Below, one piece after another: positions 44,293-53,716 of a DNA stretch of 64,000 bases. Source of the DNA: SHLQ01 sp964610745 (GTDB lineage Bacteria > Actinomycetota > Acidimicrobiia > Acidimicrobiales > SHLQ01); contig CAZSYL010000009.1 of assembly GCA_964610745.1 (NCBI GenBank), forward strand, positions 1-64,000, in the 5' to 3' direction. Below the pieces are notes generated by a model that was given only the letters and a program-made list of their open reading frames with translations, made no database searches and was not told where the DNA came from. Numbering within the stretch: the first letter of the stretch is position 1; each line of letters starts with the position of its first letter. Both the position numbers and the translations under genes were made by a program.

Positions 44293-45219
44293 CTATGTTT
44301 GCCCTTCTAACTCCTCTTTCGCCTTCATCGAGAGCTCGAGGCGGAGTCCTGATGTGTCGGTGCCTTCGAGGCCAAGCCCGATGTAGAACTCGCCGATTGG
44401 CGACTCGGAGAAGAAGACCTCACCCACGTTTATTAGCCCGGTCGCTCGTAACTGAGCAATCAGAAGCCGAAACGAGTGTGGGGTGAACCGCCACACATGA
44501 ATGTCGAGCTCTTCGCCATCAAGAGCTCGTTGATAGAAGCCCAACGCGTCGTCGACCGAAACGGGATGGTCGAGGTCGTTGGTGTCGCCGGGATGCCACG
44601 AGATCCGACCTCCGCGCTCGGCGAAGTTCATGTAGTACTCGAGGATTTGTCCCGGGGTTGCTCCCTTTCTGGCCTCGAGATGGCTGTCGACGACGACGCC
44701 CAGGTCGCTCGGCGGTCGGAGGGTATCGAAACAGAACCGCAGGTCCGGGATCACCAAAGCAAAGACACCGCCGGGCGTCAGAATTTCTACGGACTCGTTG
44801 ATAAAGCCAACAAGATCTGCCACATGTTCGATCGTGTGGCTGCCGATGATCCAGTCGAAGCGATCGTCACCAACCAGGTCCAGGTATCGCTCCCCCGACC
44901 ACACGTAGTCGACCGGTTCTATTGCGTCGAGGTCGACGCCATGGCCCTGGTACTTCTTCTGAAGCTCGGCCTGGTCCTTGTGATCAAGTATCCGAACATT
45001 CCACCCATCGGCCTTTGCGGCGATCGGAGCGTGCGATGGCCCGATCTCCAAGCCCAATCCGTCGCTGTCGATATGGGCGAGGATGCCGGCCGCACGATAG
45101 TCAGACGTCTGGGGCGGGGCCACTACAGGGTCAGCCACAGATGATTCGTTATCCCGGCTGATCCGCGGACCTATTCGTGCAGCCGCACGAGCGACTCGAT
45201 GTCGGATCTGTCCGAGCAT
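44293..45219 (-). CDS. SAM-dependent methyltransferase domain protein
   Basis: This 308-residue class I methyltransferase fold is preceded by about 45 residues of linker. Visible elements are the SAM motif I region 'GLGLEIGPSHAPIA' (about 54-67), the acidic strand 'RILDH', and 'FDWIIGSHTIEHVADLVGFINESVEILTPGGVFALVIPD' spread over about 120-158. This arrangement is common in methyltransferases that sit in surface-polysaccharide clusters, but no such cluster is present here. Substrate unknown. Confidence 0.8.
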   Translation of the reverse strand: MLGQIRHRVARAAARIGPRISRDNESSVADPVVAPPQTSDYRAAGILAHIDSDGLGLEIGPSHAPIAAKADGWNVRILDHKDQAELQKKYQGHGVDLDAIEPVDYVWSGERYLDLVGDDRFDWIIGSHTIEHVADLVGFINESVEILTPGGVFALVIPDLRFCFDTLRPPSDLGVVVDSHLEARKGATPGQILEYYMNFAERGGRISWHPGDTNDLDHPVSVDDALGFYQRALDGEELDIHVWRFTPHSFRLLIAQLRATGLINVGEVFFSESPIGEFYIGLGLEGTDTSGLRLELSMKAKEELEGQT

Positions 45220-45252
45220 GTACCGGTGACCCGTTGCTAGGTGGTTGGCTCG

Positions 45253-45768
45253 CTACAGCTCTACGGCCAGGCAGGCCTCAAGCTCAGACGTGAGTGCTTC
45301 GTCGGCCGTTGACTCAAAGATCACACCGTCAAATCGTTTCATCTCACGGCAGAATCCGGCGTGGTCGATGTCGTTTAGCAGCAGGAAGAGCAGGTCTTCG
45401 CCCGGCAGAATCCGTTCGCCCATTTCCTTCATGTGATCGTCGTTGATGCCAATGTCGTGGAGCTTGGCGAAAAGGCCTCCAACGGCGGCTCCGAGCACAC
45501 CACCGGCAATAATTCCCAGTGGACCCGCAATGATGCCAATGAAGGCGCCATACCACCCGCCTGTGGCAGCTCCCTGGCCAGGATTGACGTCCTTGCTCTG
45601 GCGAAGTCGGATCTTGCCCTTTTGGTCTTTGTCGATAATCGCCGCGTCCTCGATGCCTATGACATCCTGGCTGGCGATGCGAAGCATTGCGAGCAGTGCT
45701 TCCTGGGCCTTGAGGGGATGGTCAAAGCGGATGGCGAGAAGGGTCGACCCTTGTTGATCTTCAGACAT
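45253..45768 (-). CDS. DUF1269 membrane-associated protein
   Basis: This protein has 171 residues from the ATG at 45768. The N-terminal strand-rich part includes 'IEDAAIIDKDQKGKIRLRQSKD', followed by a Gly/Ala-rich hydrophobic hairpin ('GIIAGPLGIIAGGVLGAAVGGLFA', about 100-123) and 'ILPGEDLLFLLLND', the pattern of DUF1269 proteins (resembling general stress proteins of Gram-positives). The function of the family is unknown, possibly stress-related. It is divergent from the PPOX gene. Confidence 0.85.
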   Translation of the reverse strand: MSEDQQGSTLLAIRFDHPLKAQEALLAMLRIASQDVIGIEDAAIIDKDQKGKIRLRQSKDVNPGQGAATGGWYGAFIGIIAGPLGIIAGGVLGAAVGGLFAKLHDIGINDDHMKEMGERILPGEDLLFLLLNDIDHAGFCREMKRFDGVIFESTADEALTSELEACLAVEL

Positions 45769-45893
45769 GGCCAGAGAATAGACGAACCAAATGTTTGTCT
45801 TCTCCTCGAAGTTGTAAGAAGTCCGAAATTGATCTGACGCAGGTCGCAGCCTTTGTCGAATATGTCGGACATTGGGAGCGCTAACGTGGCAGC

Positions 45894-46358
45894 GTGACTT
45901 CTTCATCCCCGTTACCTACGATCCTTCGCTCACCCTTGTCAGCAAACGTTGGTTTGCTACTCGAATCTGCGGTTCCGGCGCGCATGGCGTGGGTGGCAGG
46001 TGACGGCACGCCTCGCGTCGCACCGATTTGGTTTGGCTGGACCGGTAGCGAGCTGGTGATGTCGACATTTGCTGGCTCCCGAAAGACAACGCAGCTCGAA
46101 GATGGTTCGATCGTTGCCGTGACGATCGACAGCGAGAACTTCCCGTATCGCAGTCTGTCTTTGCGTGGACCAATTTCGCTTCACTCGACCGAGGGTCTGT
46201 CGCCAGATTACCGAGCGGCCGCCGACCGTTACCTCGGGCCAAAGATGGGAGAGCGTTGGCTGGATTTTGTCGGGTCGGTCGATCAGGTCGTGATTACCTT
46301 GCGCCCGACCATGGCGGTCGCATCAGATCTCGGTGCCGAGTCGGGGTTCATGGGGTAG
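45894..46358 (+). CDS. Pyridoxamine-5'-phosphate-oxidase-like split-barrel protein
   Basis: This protein has 154 residues from the GTG at 45894. It has the split-barrel flavin-binding pattern: 'ARMAWVAGDGTPRVAPIWFGWTGSELVMST' over about 28-57, then 'TTQLEDGSIVAVTIDSE' and 'SLSLRGPISL'. In actinobacteria many proteins of this class bind F420 or FMN/heme. It converges with the DyP peroxidase gene at a 16-base gap. No substrate can be assigned. Confidence 0.82.
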   Translation: MTSSSPLPTILRSPLSANVGLLLESAVPARMAWVAGDGTPRVAPIWFGWTGSELVMSTFAGSRKTTQLEDGSIVAVTIDSENFPYRSLSLRGPISLHSTEGLSPDYRAAADRYLGPKMGERWLDFVGSVDQVVITLRPTMAVASDLGAESGFMG

Positions 46359-46374
46359 CCATGCCCGTGGGTCG

Positions 46375-47238
46375 TTACTGAAAGACGCTCACTGGCGCAA
46401 CGACATACCAGCCGCTGCCAACACATCGTGAGAAGTCGTTGATGTGATCGACGATGCCGTCTTCGAGGCCGATCATGTTCTCCAACATGGTGAGCATGCG
46501 GTGCTGTTCGGGGGCAAAGCCGACGAACACCAGGCCGTGCTCTTCCTGGTTACCAAAAGGCGTTGAACGTCGAAAGATTTCGAGCTCTTCACCGGCGTCG
46601 TCTTCGATCACGACTCGTTCGATATGCGAACGGTCGCTGAGCTGTGGCGGTTCGAGCTCGATCGAGTGATCGAGGGTCCGGCCAATAAGTTCTTCGAACT
46701 GAGCTGGTGCGAGCTCCTTGATCTTGACGAGGTCGTGGTCCCATTGCTGGACGAGTGCAACGACTCCAAGGCTCGAGTCTGGCGGCGAGAGTAGATTGAC
46801 CGCCTCATGAATCGGAGGGTTCTCGGTTCCATCCTCGAATCCGGTCAGGTCGCGGCTGTCACGATAGGTGAAGGCGGACTGTTCACGGTCGAGTGTTGCG
46901 TGTGGCGCTAGCTCTCCAACGATGTCGCCGGTCGCATCGAAGCAAACGTCAGGCGATGGCCCGTGAACCCAGATCCACATGTCGTGTTGCTCGGCTGGGA
47001 TCGTTACTCCGTTGGCATTCATCGTGGCGAAGTCGTCGAGCCCGGCCTCGACACTCTCGTCGTGGAGCTGTCGGGCGAGTTCGGGGCGCAGTCCGATCAC
47101 CACGTTGACCCCACGCACGCTGGTGACAAGTTCGAGCGTCGAACGTAGTGCGTCGCGCAAGCTCATGGGCTCAGCGACCGTGAAGTACAGGTGCTGGTGG
47201 GCGCGAGACCCGAGTGCGAAGATCCCCGGTTGTTGCAT
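46375..47238 (-). CDS. Dye-decolorizing-type (DyP) heme peroxidase
   Basis: This 287-residue protein has the DyP distal motif 'GFEDGTENP' (about 131-139, catalytic Asp), the proximal heme-ligand histidine in 'DRSHIERVVIED' (about 207) and the distal arginine in 'RRSTPFG'. Length and spacing fit the short P class (YfeX-like). There is no signal peptide and no C-terminal encapsulin-targeting tail, so it is a free cytosolic enzyme. It oxidises dyes, phenols or porphyrins with peroxide; the natural substrate is unknown. Confidence 0.92.
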   Translation of the reverse strand: MQQPGIFALGSRAHQHLYFTVAEPMSLRDALRSTLELVTSVRGVNVVIGLRPELARQLHDESVEAGLDDFATMNANGVTIPAEQHDMWIWVHGPSPDVCFDATGDIVGELAPHATLDREQSAFTYRDSRDLTGFEDGTENPPIHEAVNLLSPPDSSLGVVALVQQWDHDLVKIKELAPAQFEELIGRTLDHSIELEPPQLSDRSHIERVVIEDDAGEELEIFRRSTPFGNQEEHGLVFVGFAPEQHRMLTMLENMIGLEDGIVDHINDFSRCVGSGWYVVAPVSVFQ

Positions 47239-47312
47239 GATGTGTTTCTCCCTTGCCGTCTAGTCGGTGACGTACTGAACGTAACGACGCCGGCCGATTC
47301 GGTTTCGGTCTG

Positions 47313-49754
47313 TCAGATCAGGTCTCGTCGGCGCATCCAGTCGAGCGCAATCCACCCTGGAAGGATCGGCAACCAGAAGGTGACAAAGCGGAAGAGGAAG
47401 ACCGCCGGGATGACGACCTCGGCTTCTTCGACCGTGCTGAAGGCAGCGATGAGCGCCGCTTCGGCAGCGCCCACTCCGCCCGGTGTTGGCGCGGCGTTAG
47501 CGACGGCAGAACCCGTCAGGAACAACAAGCCGACAATGGGAAGTGGAGCCGTGCTTCCGAAAGCGATGAGACTGGTCATCATGGCGGCCATGTTCGCCAA
47601 CGTGATCACCGCCGACCCGCCAAAGAGCAACGCGAGCTTTGTTGGCTGCTTCGAAAGCTCGACGATGGTCGAAAGTCCTGACTTGAGCTGCGGCACGATG
47701 TGGGTGTTGATCAACCGACGCGTCAACGGAATTGCATAAGACACCGCAATGATGCCCAATGCGATCAAGATGCCGATCAGAAGCACACCGGGGGAGGGCA
47801 GCGGAAGGCTGCTGTCAGAGTTGTCGCTCGACGCCAGAAAGGTGAAGACCACGATCAAACTGACGTGAATGATCACGCCCGCAACAGCGTTGAGGCCAAC
47901 CGCAGTCACTCCGGTGGTGACCGGGACACCCTGCTTCTGCATGTACCGAATATTGGTCGCGACGCCACCGACCTTCGCTGGCGTTACGCGGTTGGCAAAC
48001 GACGATGCGACCTGGGCGGTCAACGCCGGGAAGAACGCTAGCCGCACCGGCAAGGCCCCGAGGAGGCTGCCGGTCGCCGCCACGTAGGTGATAAACGAGG
48101 CGAAGGCAGCAACCAACGCCCAACCGATAGACGCCTCGCGGACCTGATCCATGATGGTTCCGAAGTCGGCAAACTGCGGTGCGAGGAACCAGATGCTCAG
48201 CGCGATCGTGAGCACCGTGAAGATGGTCTTCGGGTTTAGGCGCTCGATGCGAACGGCCTCTTCTTCGGGCAGACCGCAACTATCGACCATGAGGGTCCGG
48301 ATCTGTTTGAGCCCGTCTTTGCCTACGGCCTCTCTGGTGGCCGTTGAGAGCGTGGACTTGGTTAGCCATGGAAAGGCCCGTTCAAGTTCGACGAGGCCGC
48401 TTGCTCGATGCGCTGCAGCCACCGCCCGCTCGGCTCCGACCACCGGGGTGGTAGATGCGAGAAGTTCGGCTACGTCGGTGCCGAGAAGCTGATCGGACGC
48501 AGCGAGTTCGGAGAAACCGAAGTCGATCAGCAATGGTTGACCATCGTTGGTGATGAAGATGTTGGCGAGGCGGAGATCGCGGTGGGCAATGCGGCGCTTG
48601 TGTAGCGACGAGATCATCTCCCAGATGGACTCGAGGGCCTCATCGCTGATGTCCTCGAGCTGATCAGCCGAGACGCCATCAAGAGCCTCATAGACAACAG
48701 CCATACCGTCGACGCCAGCCTCGGCGACGCCAAGAATCCGTGGGGTCGGGATGCCGAGTGAGCTGGCTTGCAACGATACGAGAGCCTCGTGCTCGACTGC
48801 ACGACGCAGGCTGATAAACGGCCGGTGATCACCGGTTTTGCGATAGCGAAGCCAGCGGTAGGCACGGAAGAGGAGGTCGGCGGAACGTTCATCGCGGCCG
48901 AGAACCTTCACGAACATCGCATCGTGATCGCCCGTGGCAAGCCATGGCGAGCTGCCCCTTGCATCGACCGAGAGACGTTCGAGGTTGTCGGCCGGTAGTC
49001 CAATGCGATGCAGCGCCGATCGGATCTCCCACTCTTGGGGAGCGAGGTCGTGACGGCCGCCGATGAGCAGGACAGCCGATGCAACGGTCAGGCCGATGCC
49101 GATGTCGGTGACGAGTCCGAGCGCCGGAATGGCGGTAGCGAATACCGACACTGCGACACAAAAGGCAAGCAGAGCTCCAATCCGTCGTGTCACGGTGTTT
49201 GAGAGAAAGCTCGTGCTCACGCCCAACATCGCAATGGCGCCAGCGACGAGCGGGTCGGACGGTGAGACGCCGTTGTCGATCCGATAGCGGAGCAACGGTA
49301 GATCGGTGATCACCAGCGCGTCCTGGACATCAGGATCGACGAGGGCTTGCAACAGGTTGCCTGCGATAGCCGAGAGGCCAACAGCGCTAGCGAACGCGAC
49401 GAGCATAAAGGTCGCTCTGCGGAACCTGGTTCTGATGAGCGACCAACCAATCGAACCAATGGCGGCGATCGCGATTCCTGCAGCAAGCACGGCGATTGGA
49501 ATATCTCGGACCCAATCGGGCAGACCCGAGAGAGCGCTCTCTCCATCGAGAGCAAGCCCGAGGAAGGCCGAGTCGAAGAGGTTTGCAACACCAACGCCGG
49601 CGGCGATCAGGATCAGGCCGCCAACGAGTCGCAGGACATCGACGGGGGATCTGGCATATCCGCGATGATGCGGGACGTCTGGGTCAGGAGTTAGGTCGGC
49701 CCTGTCCGCTGTCTCCTGCTCCACATCTGCGAGCAAGGTCCGTTCAGCGTTCAC
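47313..49754 (-). CDS. Membrane protein fusing a kinase-like domain to an LPG-synthase-like (UPF0104) flippase domain
   Basis: This 813-residue protein has three parts. About 40-235 holds six hydrophobic segments; about 250-430 is a protein-kinase-like (RIO/APH type) domain with the catalytic loop 'HRDLRLANIF' near 388 and the metal site 'IDFGFSE' near 411; about 500-800 is an eight-helix domain of the lysylphosphatidylglycerol-synthase TM (UPF0104) family with 'NRVTPAKVGGVATNIRYMQKQ' and 'PTPGGVGAAEAALI'. The family's membrane domain moves or modifies lipids. The kinase loop is intact, so phosphorylation of a lipid or polyprenyl substrate is plausible. It is coupled by ATGA overlap to the PAP2 phosphatase gene upstream. 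Confidence 0.85.
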   Translation of the reverse strand: MNAERTLLADVEQETADRADLTPDPDVPHHRGYARSPVDVLRLVGGLILIAAGVGVANLFDSAFLGLALDGESALSGLPDWVRDIPIAVLAAGIAIAAIGSIGWSLIRTRFRRATFMLVAFASAVGLSAIAGNLLQALVDPDVQDALVITDLPLLRYRIDNGVSPSDPLVAGAIAMLGVSTSFLSNTVTRRIGALLAFCVAVSVFATAIPALGLVTDIGIGLTVASAVLLIGGRHDLAPQEWEIRSALHRIGLPADNLERLSVDARGSSPWLATGDHDAMFVKVLGRDERSADLLFRAYRWLRYRKTGDHRPFISLRRAVEHEALVSLQASSLGIPTPRILGVAEAGVDGMAVVYEALDGVSADQLEDISDEALESIWEMISSLHKRRIAHRDLRLANIFITNDGQPLLIDFGFSELAASDQLLGTDVAELLASTTPVVGAERAVAAAHRASGLVELERAFPWLTKSTLSTATREAVGKDGLKQIRTLMVDSCGLPEEEAVRIERLNPKTIFTVLTIALSIWFLAPQFADFGTIMDQVREASIGWALVAAFASFITYVAATGSLLGALPVRLAFFPALTAQVASSFANRVTPAKVGGVATNIRYMQKQGVPVTTGVTAVGLNAVAGVIIHVSLIVVFTFLASSDNSDSSLPLPSPGVLLIGILIALGIIAVSYAIPLTRRLINTHIVPQLKSGLSTIVELSKQPTKLALLFGGSAVITLANMAAMMTSLIAFGSTAPLPIVGLLFLTGSAVANAAPTPGGVGAAEAALIAAFSTVEEAEVVIPAVFLFRFVTFWLPILPGWIALDWMRRRDLI

Positions 49755-50410
49755 GACTGTGTTGCGTCCACGAGCGCCGGTTCAGCACCGACAAGTCGAT
49801 TTACCATGGTGAACCACAGGGCAACGGCGAACATCGAGCCAAGCGCCGTTCCGGCAACGACATCGAGAATGTTGTGCTCGCCGTAGTACAGGCGGATGAT
49901 CGGCGTCATGAAGCCGAAGAAGAGGACGACCGGCTTCCACTTTTTTGGAACGAACGCGAGTAGTAGCAGACCGAGTGCAACCGCCGTAGTTGTGTGCCCG
50001 GACGGAAAGCTGAGCCCTTCGAAGGCTGGCCCGCGCACGTTGATCTCGGGACCCACCGACTGGAACGGGCGATTGCGCTCCACAAGTTGCTTGACAATTC
50101 CTTTTTCGAGGAGAAGTTTGGCCGGAAGAATGGCGGAGATCGCGGCGAGGTGCCACCAGTTGCGTGTCTTGTAGAAGACAATGACGGCAGCGATGACCGG
50201 AGCGAGGGTAACGCCGAACTGTTGGATGACCCAGAAGATTGGTTCGAGGAAGTCCGGCCAGCCGTTAAACCAAAGGAGAGCGTCGCGCTCCCAGTCTGGT
50301 ACCTCCCCATCGAAGGCGATCGCCGAGGAGATCAAGACCACGACAATGCCGATGACCCAGACAGCCACAACCAGGCGCCCGGAGATCCGTTGCGTTGGCT
50401 CAAAAAGCAT
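49751..50410 (-). CDS. PAP2-family membrane phosphatase
   Basis: This 219-residue protein has about six helices and the three-part PAP2 active site: 'KQLVERNRP' (about 106-114), 'FPSGHTT' (about 134-140, catalytic His) and 'RLYYGEHNILD' with R-x5-H-x3-D (about 170-180). It removes phosphate from lipid or polyprenyl phosphates on the outer face of the membrane. The stop overlaps the start of the kinase/LPG-synthase fusion gene, so the two are made together and probably act on the same lipid. Confidence 0.9.
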   Translation of the reverse strand: MLFEPTQRISGRLVVAVWVIGIVVVLISSAIAFDGEVPDWERDALLWFNGWPDFLEPIFWVIQQFGVTLAPVIAAVIVFYKTRNWWHLAAISAILPAKLLLEKGIVKQLVERNRPFQSVGPEINVRGPAFEGLSFPSGHTTTAVALGLLLLAFVPKKWKPVVLFFGFMTPIIRLYYGEHNILDVVAGTALGSMFAVALWFTMVNRLVGAEPALVDATQS

Positions 50411-50589
50411 AGTTCATCCCGTCCGTTCGTCTTCGACGATGCACGAGCGCGTCGAAGGGTGTTACTGCAATCTTTAATTGTTCGTACCGTACCGCACAAG
50501 AGGGGGCGAGCGGAACTCGACTAGTCGCACTCAGATTTGTCGAAAATTGCACCCGTGCATCCGGTATTGTCTGAACGCGTGAGGCAACG

Positions 50590-52389
50590 ATGGTGAAATC
50601 CTCCAATGGCGACATTGGTGCAGATGTGCATGATCATCCCGCCAAGGGCTTTCACATTGCGCATTGGTGCCTGGTAGCAGCTCGCAGAGTAGCGGTGTTC
50701 GTGGCGGTCCTCGTCGTTGTATTGCTGCTACTGGATCAACGCTTTGATTGGCTTCGCCACGGTCCCGGCGGCGAGGCGTTCAACTTGAACGAACAGCCGG
50801 TCTTTATGGTCTTGTTCGCAATCGGTGCGCTCATTGCGTTGAGGTGGAAGCTACTCGGGGGAGTGCTCACGGCGTTCACCGCAACGGGCCTTATTGTTTT
50901 TGCCTTCCGCCAGCTCCAGGACTTCGACGCTTTGCTCGTGGTCGCGGGATTTAGCGTTCCAGCAGTCCTCTGGTTGATCGTTGGCCTGTTTGAACTTCGC
51001 GACGAGAAATTTCATCGGGCCCCAGATGAACCAAGCCGCCCGCTCTTGCGGCGCCGCGACATCGTCGGGGGACTCGGCCTGTTGGCGGTGGCGAGTGTCT
51101 CGGGCACGTTCCTCAGCCGATGGATCTTCGATCGCGTTTATGGGCCCACCCACCCCGACTCGGTCGTCGCTCCGGTCGCGGGTTCCGCCCTTCGTTGGAT
51201 TTGGTCCGGAGGTATCACCGACTCGGCAGCCTCGATCACCTCTCGACTCGTCGACGAGCAACGGCGAGCGACCGTTGAGCTGTTGGTCGATACGTCTCCT
51301 ACTCTCGCAAGCAGCATTCCGATCACCGTCGAGCCCGATGATCAGGGTGTGCTTCGAGCAGATCTCGAGGGCCTCGAATCCAACACTCGCTACCACTATG
51401 CGTTTGTCGTGGACGGGGTCGTCGACCAAGCTCGGGCGGGGAGGTTCACGACGAACCCCACCGGACCCGCATCGTTTAGCGTTGCCTTTGGCAGCTGCTC
51501 ACGAACCGGATCGAACGGCGCTGTATGGGACGCAATCCGCACTCTCGATCCACATCTCATGGTCATTTCTGGAGACCTGCACTACGCGGACATCGCTGTC
51601 GAGAATGCCAGCCGGTTCCAGTCCGTCTATGACTTCCAGCTAGATCAGCCTGCCCAGGCCGCACTCTTTCGGCAGATGCCCGTCGCCTACACGTGGGACG
51701 ATCATGATTGGGGCGGGGTCGACACCTTCGTGGGAGGAAGTCGTGCCGCGATGGAGACCTACCGCCGCTACGTGCCTCATTATCCGCTGGCGTCATCGAC
51801 GTCGTCGATCTACCAGGCGTTCACCATTGGGCGCGTCCGATTTCTGATCACCGACGCTCGATCGAGTCGGGTGCCTACGGATGCGGACCAGCCAACAACC
51901 ATGCTCGGCGCAGAACAAAAAGCCTGGCTACTCGACGAGCTTCTGTCAGCGGATTCGTCGCACGCCCTGACCGTGTGGGTGAATCCGGTGCCTTGGATTA
52001 GCGCTGATGATGGAGGCGACGACTGGAACGGGTTCGCCGACGAGCGCGCGGAGATCGCGAACTTCATTGCCGAAAACGGGCTTGCTTCAAAGCTGTGCAT
52101 GGTCAGCGGAGATGCCCACATGGTGGCACTCGATGACGGCACCAACAGCGACTATTCAGATGATGGCGGCGCGGGGTTTCTCGTGCTCCACGCGGCCGCG
52201 CTCGACCGTCCCGGTTCGGTGAAGGGCGGACCCTACAGCCACGGAGCCTTCCCAGGCGGAGGCCAATTTGGTCACCTGGAGGTGCTCGATGATGGCGATC
52301 GGCTCGAAGTGGTCTTGACTGGTCGCAACTGGCGCAATGAAGTTCTGGTTCGTTTCGACAAAGTTCTTTCGAGCGGTCTCGGCCGCTGA
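50590..52389 (+). CDS. PhoD-like alkaline phosphatase/phosphodiesterase with N-terminal membrane domain
   Basis: This 599-residue protein has four hydrophobic segments before residue 190 ('VFVAVLVVVLLLL', 'FMVLFAIGALIAL', 'LTAFTATGLIVFAF' and 'LLVVAGFSVPAVLWLIVG'), then a PhoD N-terminal beta domain and the metallophosphoesterase domain. Metal-site motifs are 'FGSCSRTGSNG' (about 299), 'VISGDLHYAD' (about 322), 'YTWDDHDWGG' (about 367) and 'MVSGDAHMVAL' (about 504). PhoD enzymes hydrolyse phosphodiesters such as teichoic acid or nucleotides with Ca/Fe. Here the enzyme would be anchored to the membrane with the catalytic domain outside. Confidence 0.88.
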   Translation: MVKSSNGDIGADVHDHPAKGFHIAHWCLVAARRVAVFVAVLVVVLLLLDQRFDWLRHGPGGEAFNLNEQPVFMVLFAIGALIALRWKLLGGVLTAFTATGLIVFAFRQLQDFDALLVVAGFSVPAVLWLIVGLFELRDEKFHRAPDEPSRPLLRRRDIVGGLGLLAVASVSGTFLSRWIFDRVYGPTHPDSVVAPVAGSALRWIWSGGITDSAASITSRLVDEQRRATVELLVDTSPTLASSIPITVEPDDQGVLRADLEGLESNTRYHYAFVVDGVVDQARAGRFTTNPTGPASFSVAFGSCSRTGSNGAVWDAIRTLDPHLMVISGDLHYADIAVENASRFQSVYDFQLDQPAQAALFRQMPVAYTWDDHDWGGVDTFVGGSRAAMETYRRYVPHYPLASSTSSIYQAFTIGRVRFLITDARSSRVPTDADQPTTMLGAEQKAWLLDELLSADSSHALTVWVNPVPWISADDGGDDWNGFADERAEIANFIAENGLASKLCMVSGDAHMVALDDGTNSDYSDDGGAGFLVLHAAALDRPGSVKGGPYSHGAFPGGGQFGHLEVLDDGDRLEVVLTGRNWRNEVLVRFDKVLSSGLGR

Positions 52390-52425
52390 TATGGGGCGGC
52401 TATCGTGGCGAACCTGTTCTCTCGT

Positions 52426-52449
52426 CAGACGACAAGTCCGTCTGCTTTT
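52426..52449 (+). terminator. Weak hairpin after the PhoD-like gene
   Basis: CAGACG (52426-52431) pairs with CGTCTG (52439-52444) around a seven-base loop and is followed by CTTTT. It is a possible terminator between the PhoD-like and antiporter genes, with only six base pairs. Confidence 0.4.
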
Positions 52450-52474
52450 GTGATGACCTCGAAAGGCCTGTCCG

Positions 52475-53701
52475 CTGTCTGAACATGAAATACTCCTCGG
52501 TCTGGGAGCCATTGTTTTCTTTGGTGTCGCAGCTCAGGTCATCGCCAACAAACTGAAGCTACCCGCGGTTCTCGTACTACTGCTCGCTGGTTTCTTGGCC
52601 GGGCCCGCCACCGGCCTACTCAACCCCGACGAGCTTTTTGGAGATCTATTGTTTCCAGGCGTCTCGCTCGCGGTCGGCCTCCTGCTCTTCGATGGCGGTC
52701 TCCAGCTCCGATTCCGAGAGATCAAAGGCTTCGATGGAGTCATTGCGCGCCTCGTGACCGTCGGCGTGCTCATCACCTGGCTCGTCGGCGCCTTTGTTAT
52801 CAATGGCGTCACCGATCTCGACGGAAGGACATCGCTGCTCGCTGGCGCTGTGCTGATCGTCTCGGGACCAACCGTCGTCATTCCGATCTTGAGAAGGATC
52901 ATGCCGAAGCCTCCATCGGGTGAGATCCTCGAGTGGGAGGGTATTCTCATCGACCCAATCGGTGCCACGATCGGCGTCGTGATGCTCGGTGTCGTCATCG
53001 ATGGAAAGACCGTCGGTGGGGCCGCGTCAACGATCGTCCTCATCTTGGGAAGCGGCGTCATCGTCGGCGCACTGGCTGCGATATTGGCGATTGCGTTGCT
53101 GTCGAGAGCGCAGCTACCCGCACTTTTACGAGCTCCGACCGCACTAGCTATCGCAGTGGCAGCCTTTGTTGTCTCGAACCTCATCGCTCCTGAGTCGGGC
53201 CTGTTTGCAACGACGGTCTTCGGCCTTGGCCTCGCGAACCAAATGATGACGCCGGTCGACGACATTGCCGCCTTTGAGGAGGGCGTTGGTGTGCTGGCAG
53301 TGGGCAGCCTCTTCATTGTCCTGGGAGCACGAATGCCCCTTCAGGCCGTTATCGACAACCTCATCCCGGGCCTGGCGGTACTCGCAGCCCTCGTGTTTGT
53401 TGCTCGCCCTCTCGGTGTCATTGCCTCAGCGGGGACGTCGAACATCTCAAAGGCGGACTCACTGTTTCTGATGGCGCTCGCTCCCCGTGGCATCGTCGCG
53501 GCCGCATCGGCGTCGGTTTTTGCCCTCGAGCTCGAAGATGAAGGTCTGCCGGGCGGCGAGACCATCATCTCGCTCACCTTTATCGTGATCATCGGCGCGG
53601 GGGTCTTCTACGGCCTAGGCGCCGGCCCGATCGGGCGGCGGTTGGGTGTGGTCGACAAGGTGTCCGGCTCTGGCTCCGGGGCAAGTGTCGAAACGGGTTG
53701 A
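52475..53701 (+). CDS. CPA-type sodium(cation)/proton antiporter, apparent CTG start
   Basis: The first ATG/GTG/TTG in frame is the TTG at 52595, but starting there would cut off the first helix of the family. The frame is open back to 52457, and a CTG at 52475 gives 'LSEHEILLGLGAIVFFGVAA', a normal antiporter N-terminus, with AAAGG eight bases upstream. From there the protein has 408 residues and about 12 helices, including 'VSLAVGLLLFDGGLQLRF', 'LSGPTVV'-like 'VSGPTVVIPILRR' and 'LAPRGIVAAASA'. It exchanges Na+ or K+ for H+ and supports pH and salt tolerance. A frameshift or sequencing error at the start is the alternative. Confidence 0.75.
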   Translation: MSEHEILLGLGAIVFFGVAAQVIANKLKLPAVLVLLLAGFLAGPATGLLNPDELFGDLLFPGVSLAVGLLLFDGGLQLRFREIKGFDGVIARLVTVGVLITWLVGAFVINGVTDLDGRTSLLAGAVLIVSGPTVVIPILRRIMPKPPSGEILEWEGILIDPIGATIGVVMLGVVIDGKTVGGAASTIVLILGSGVIVGALAAILAIALLSRAQLPALLRAPTALAIAVAAFVVSNLIAPESGLFATTVFGLGLANQMMTPVDDIAAFEEGVGVLAVGSLFIVLGARMPLQAVIDNLIPGLAVLAALVFVARPLGVIASAGTSNISKADSLFLMALAPRGIVAAASASVFALELEDEGLPGGETIISLTFIVIIGAGVFYGLGAGPIGRRLGVVDKVSGSGSGASVETG

Positions 53702-53716
53702 TCTGTCCGTGACCGG

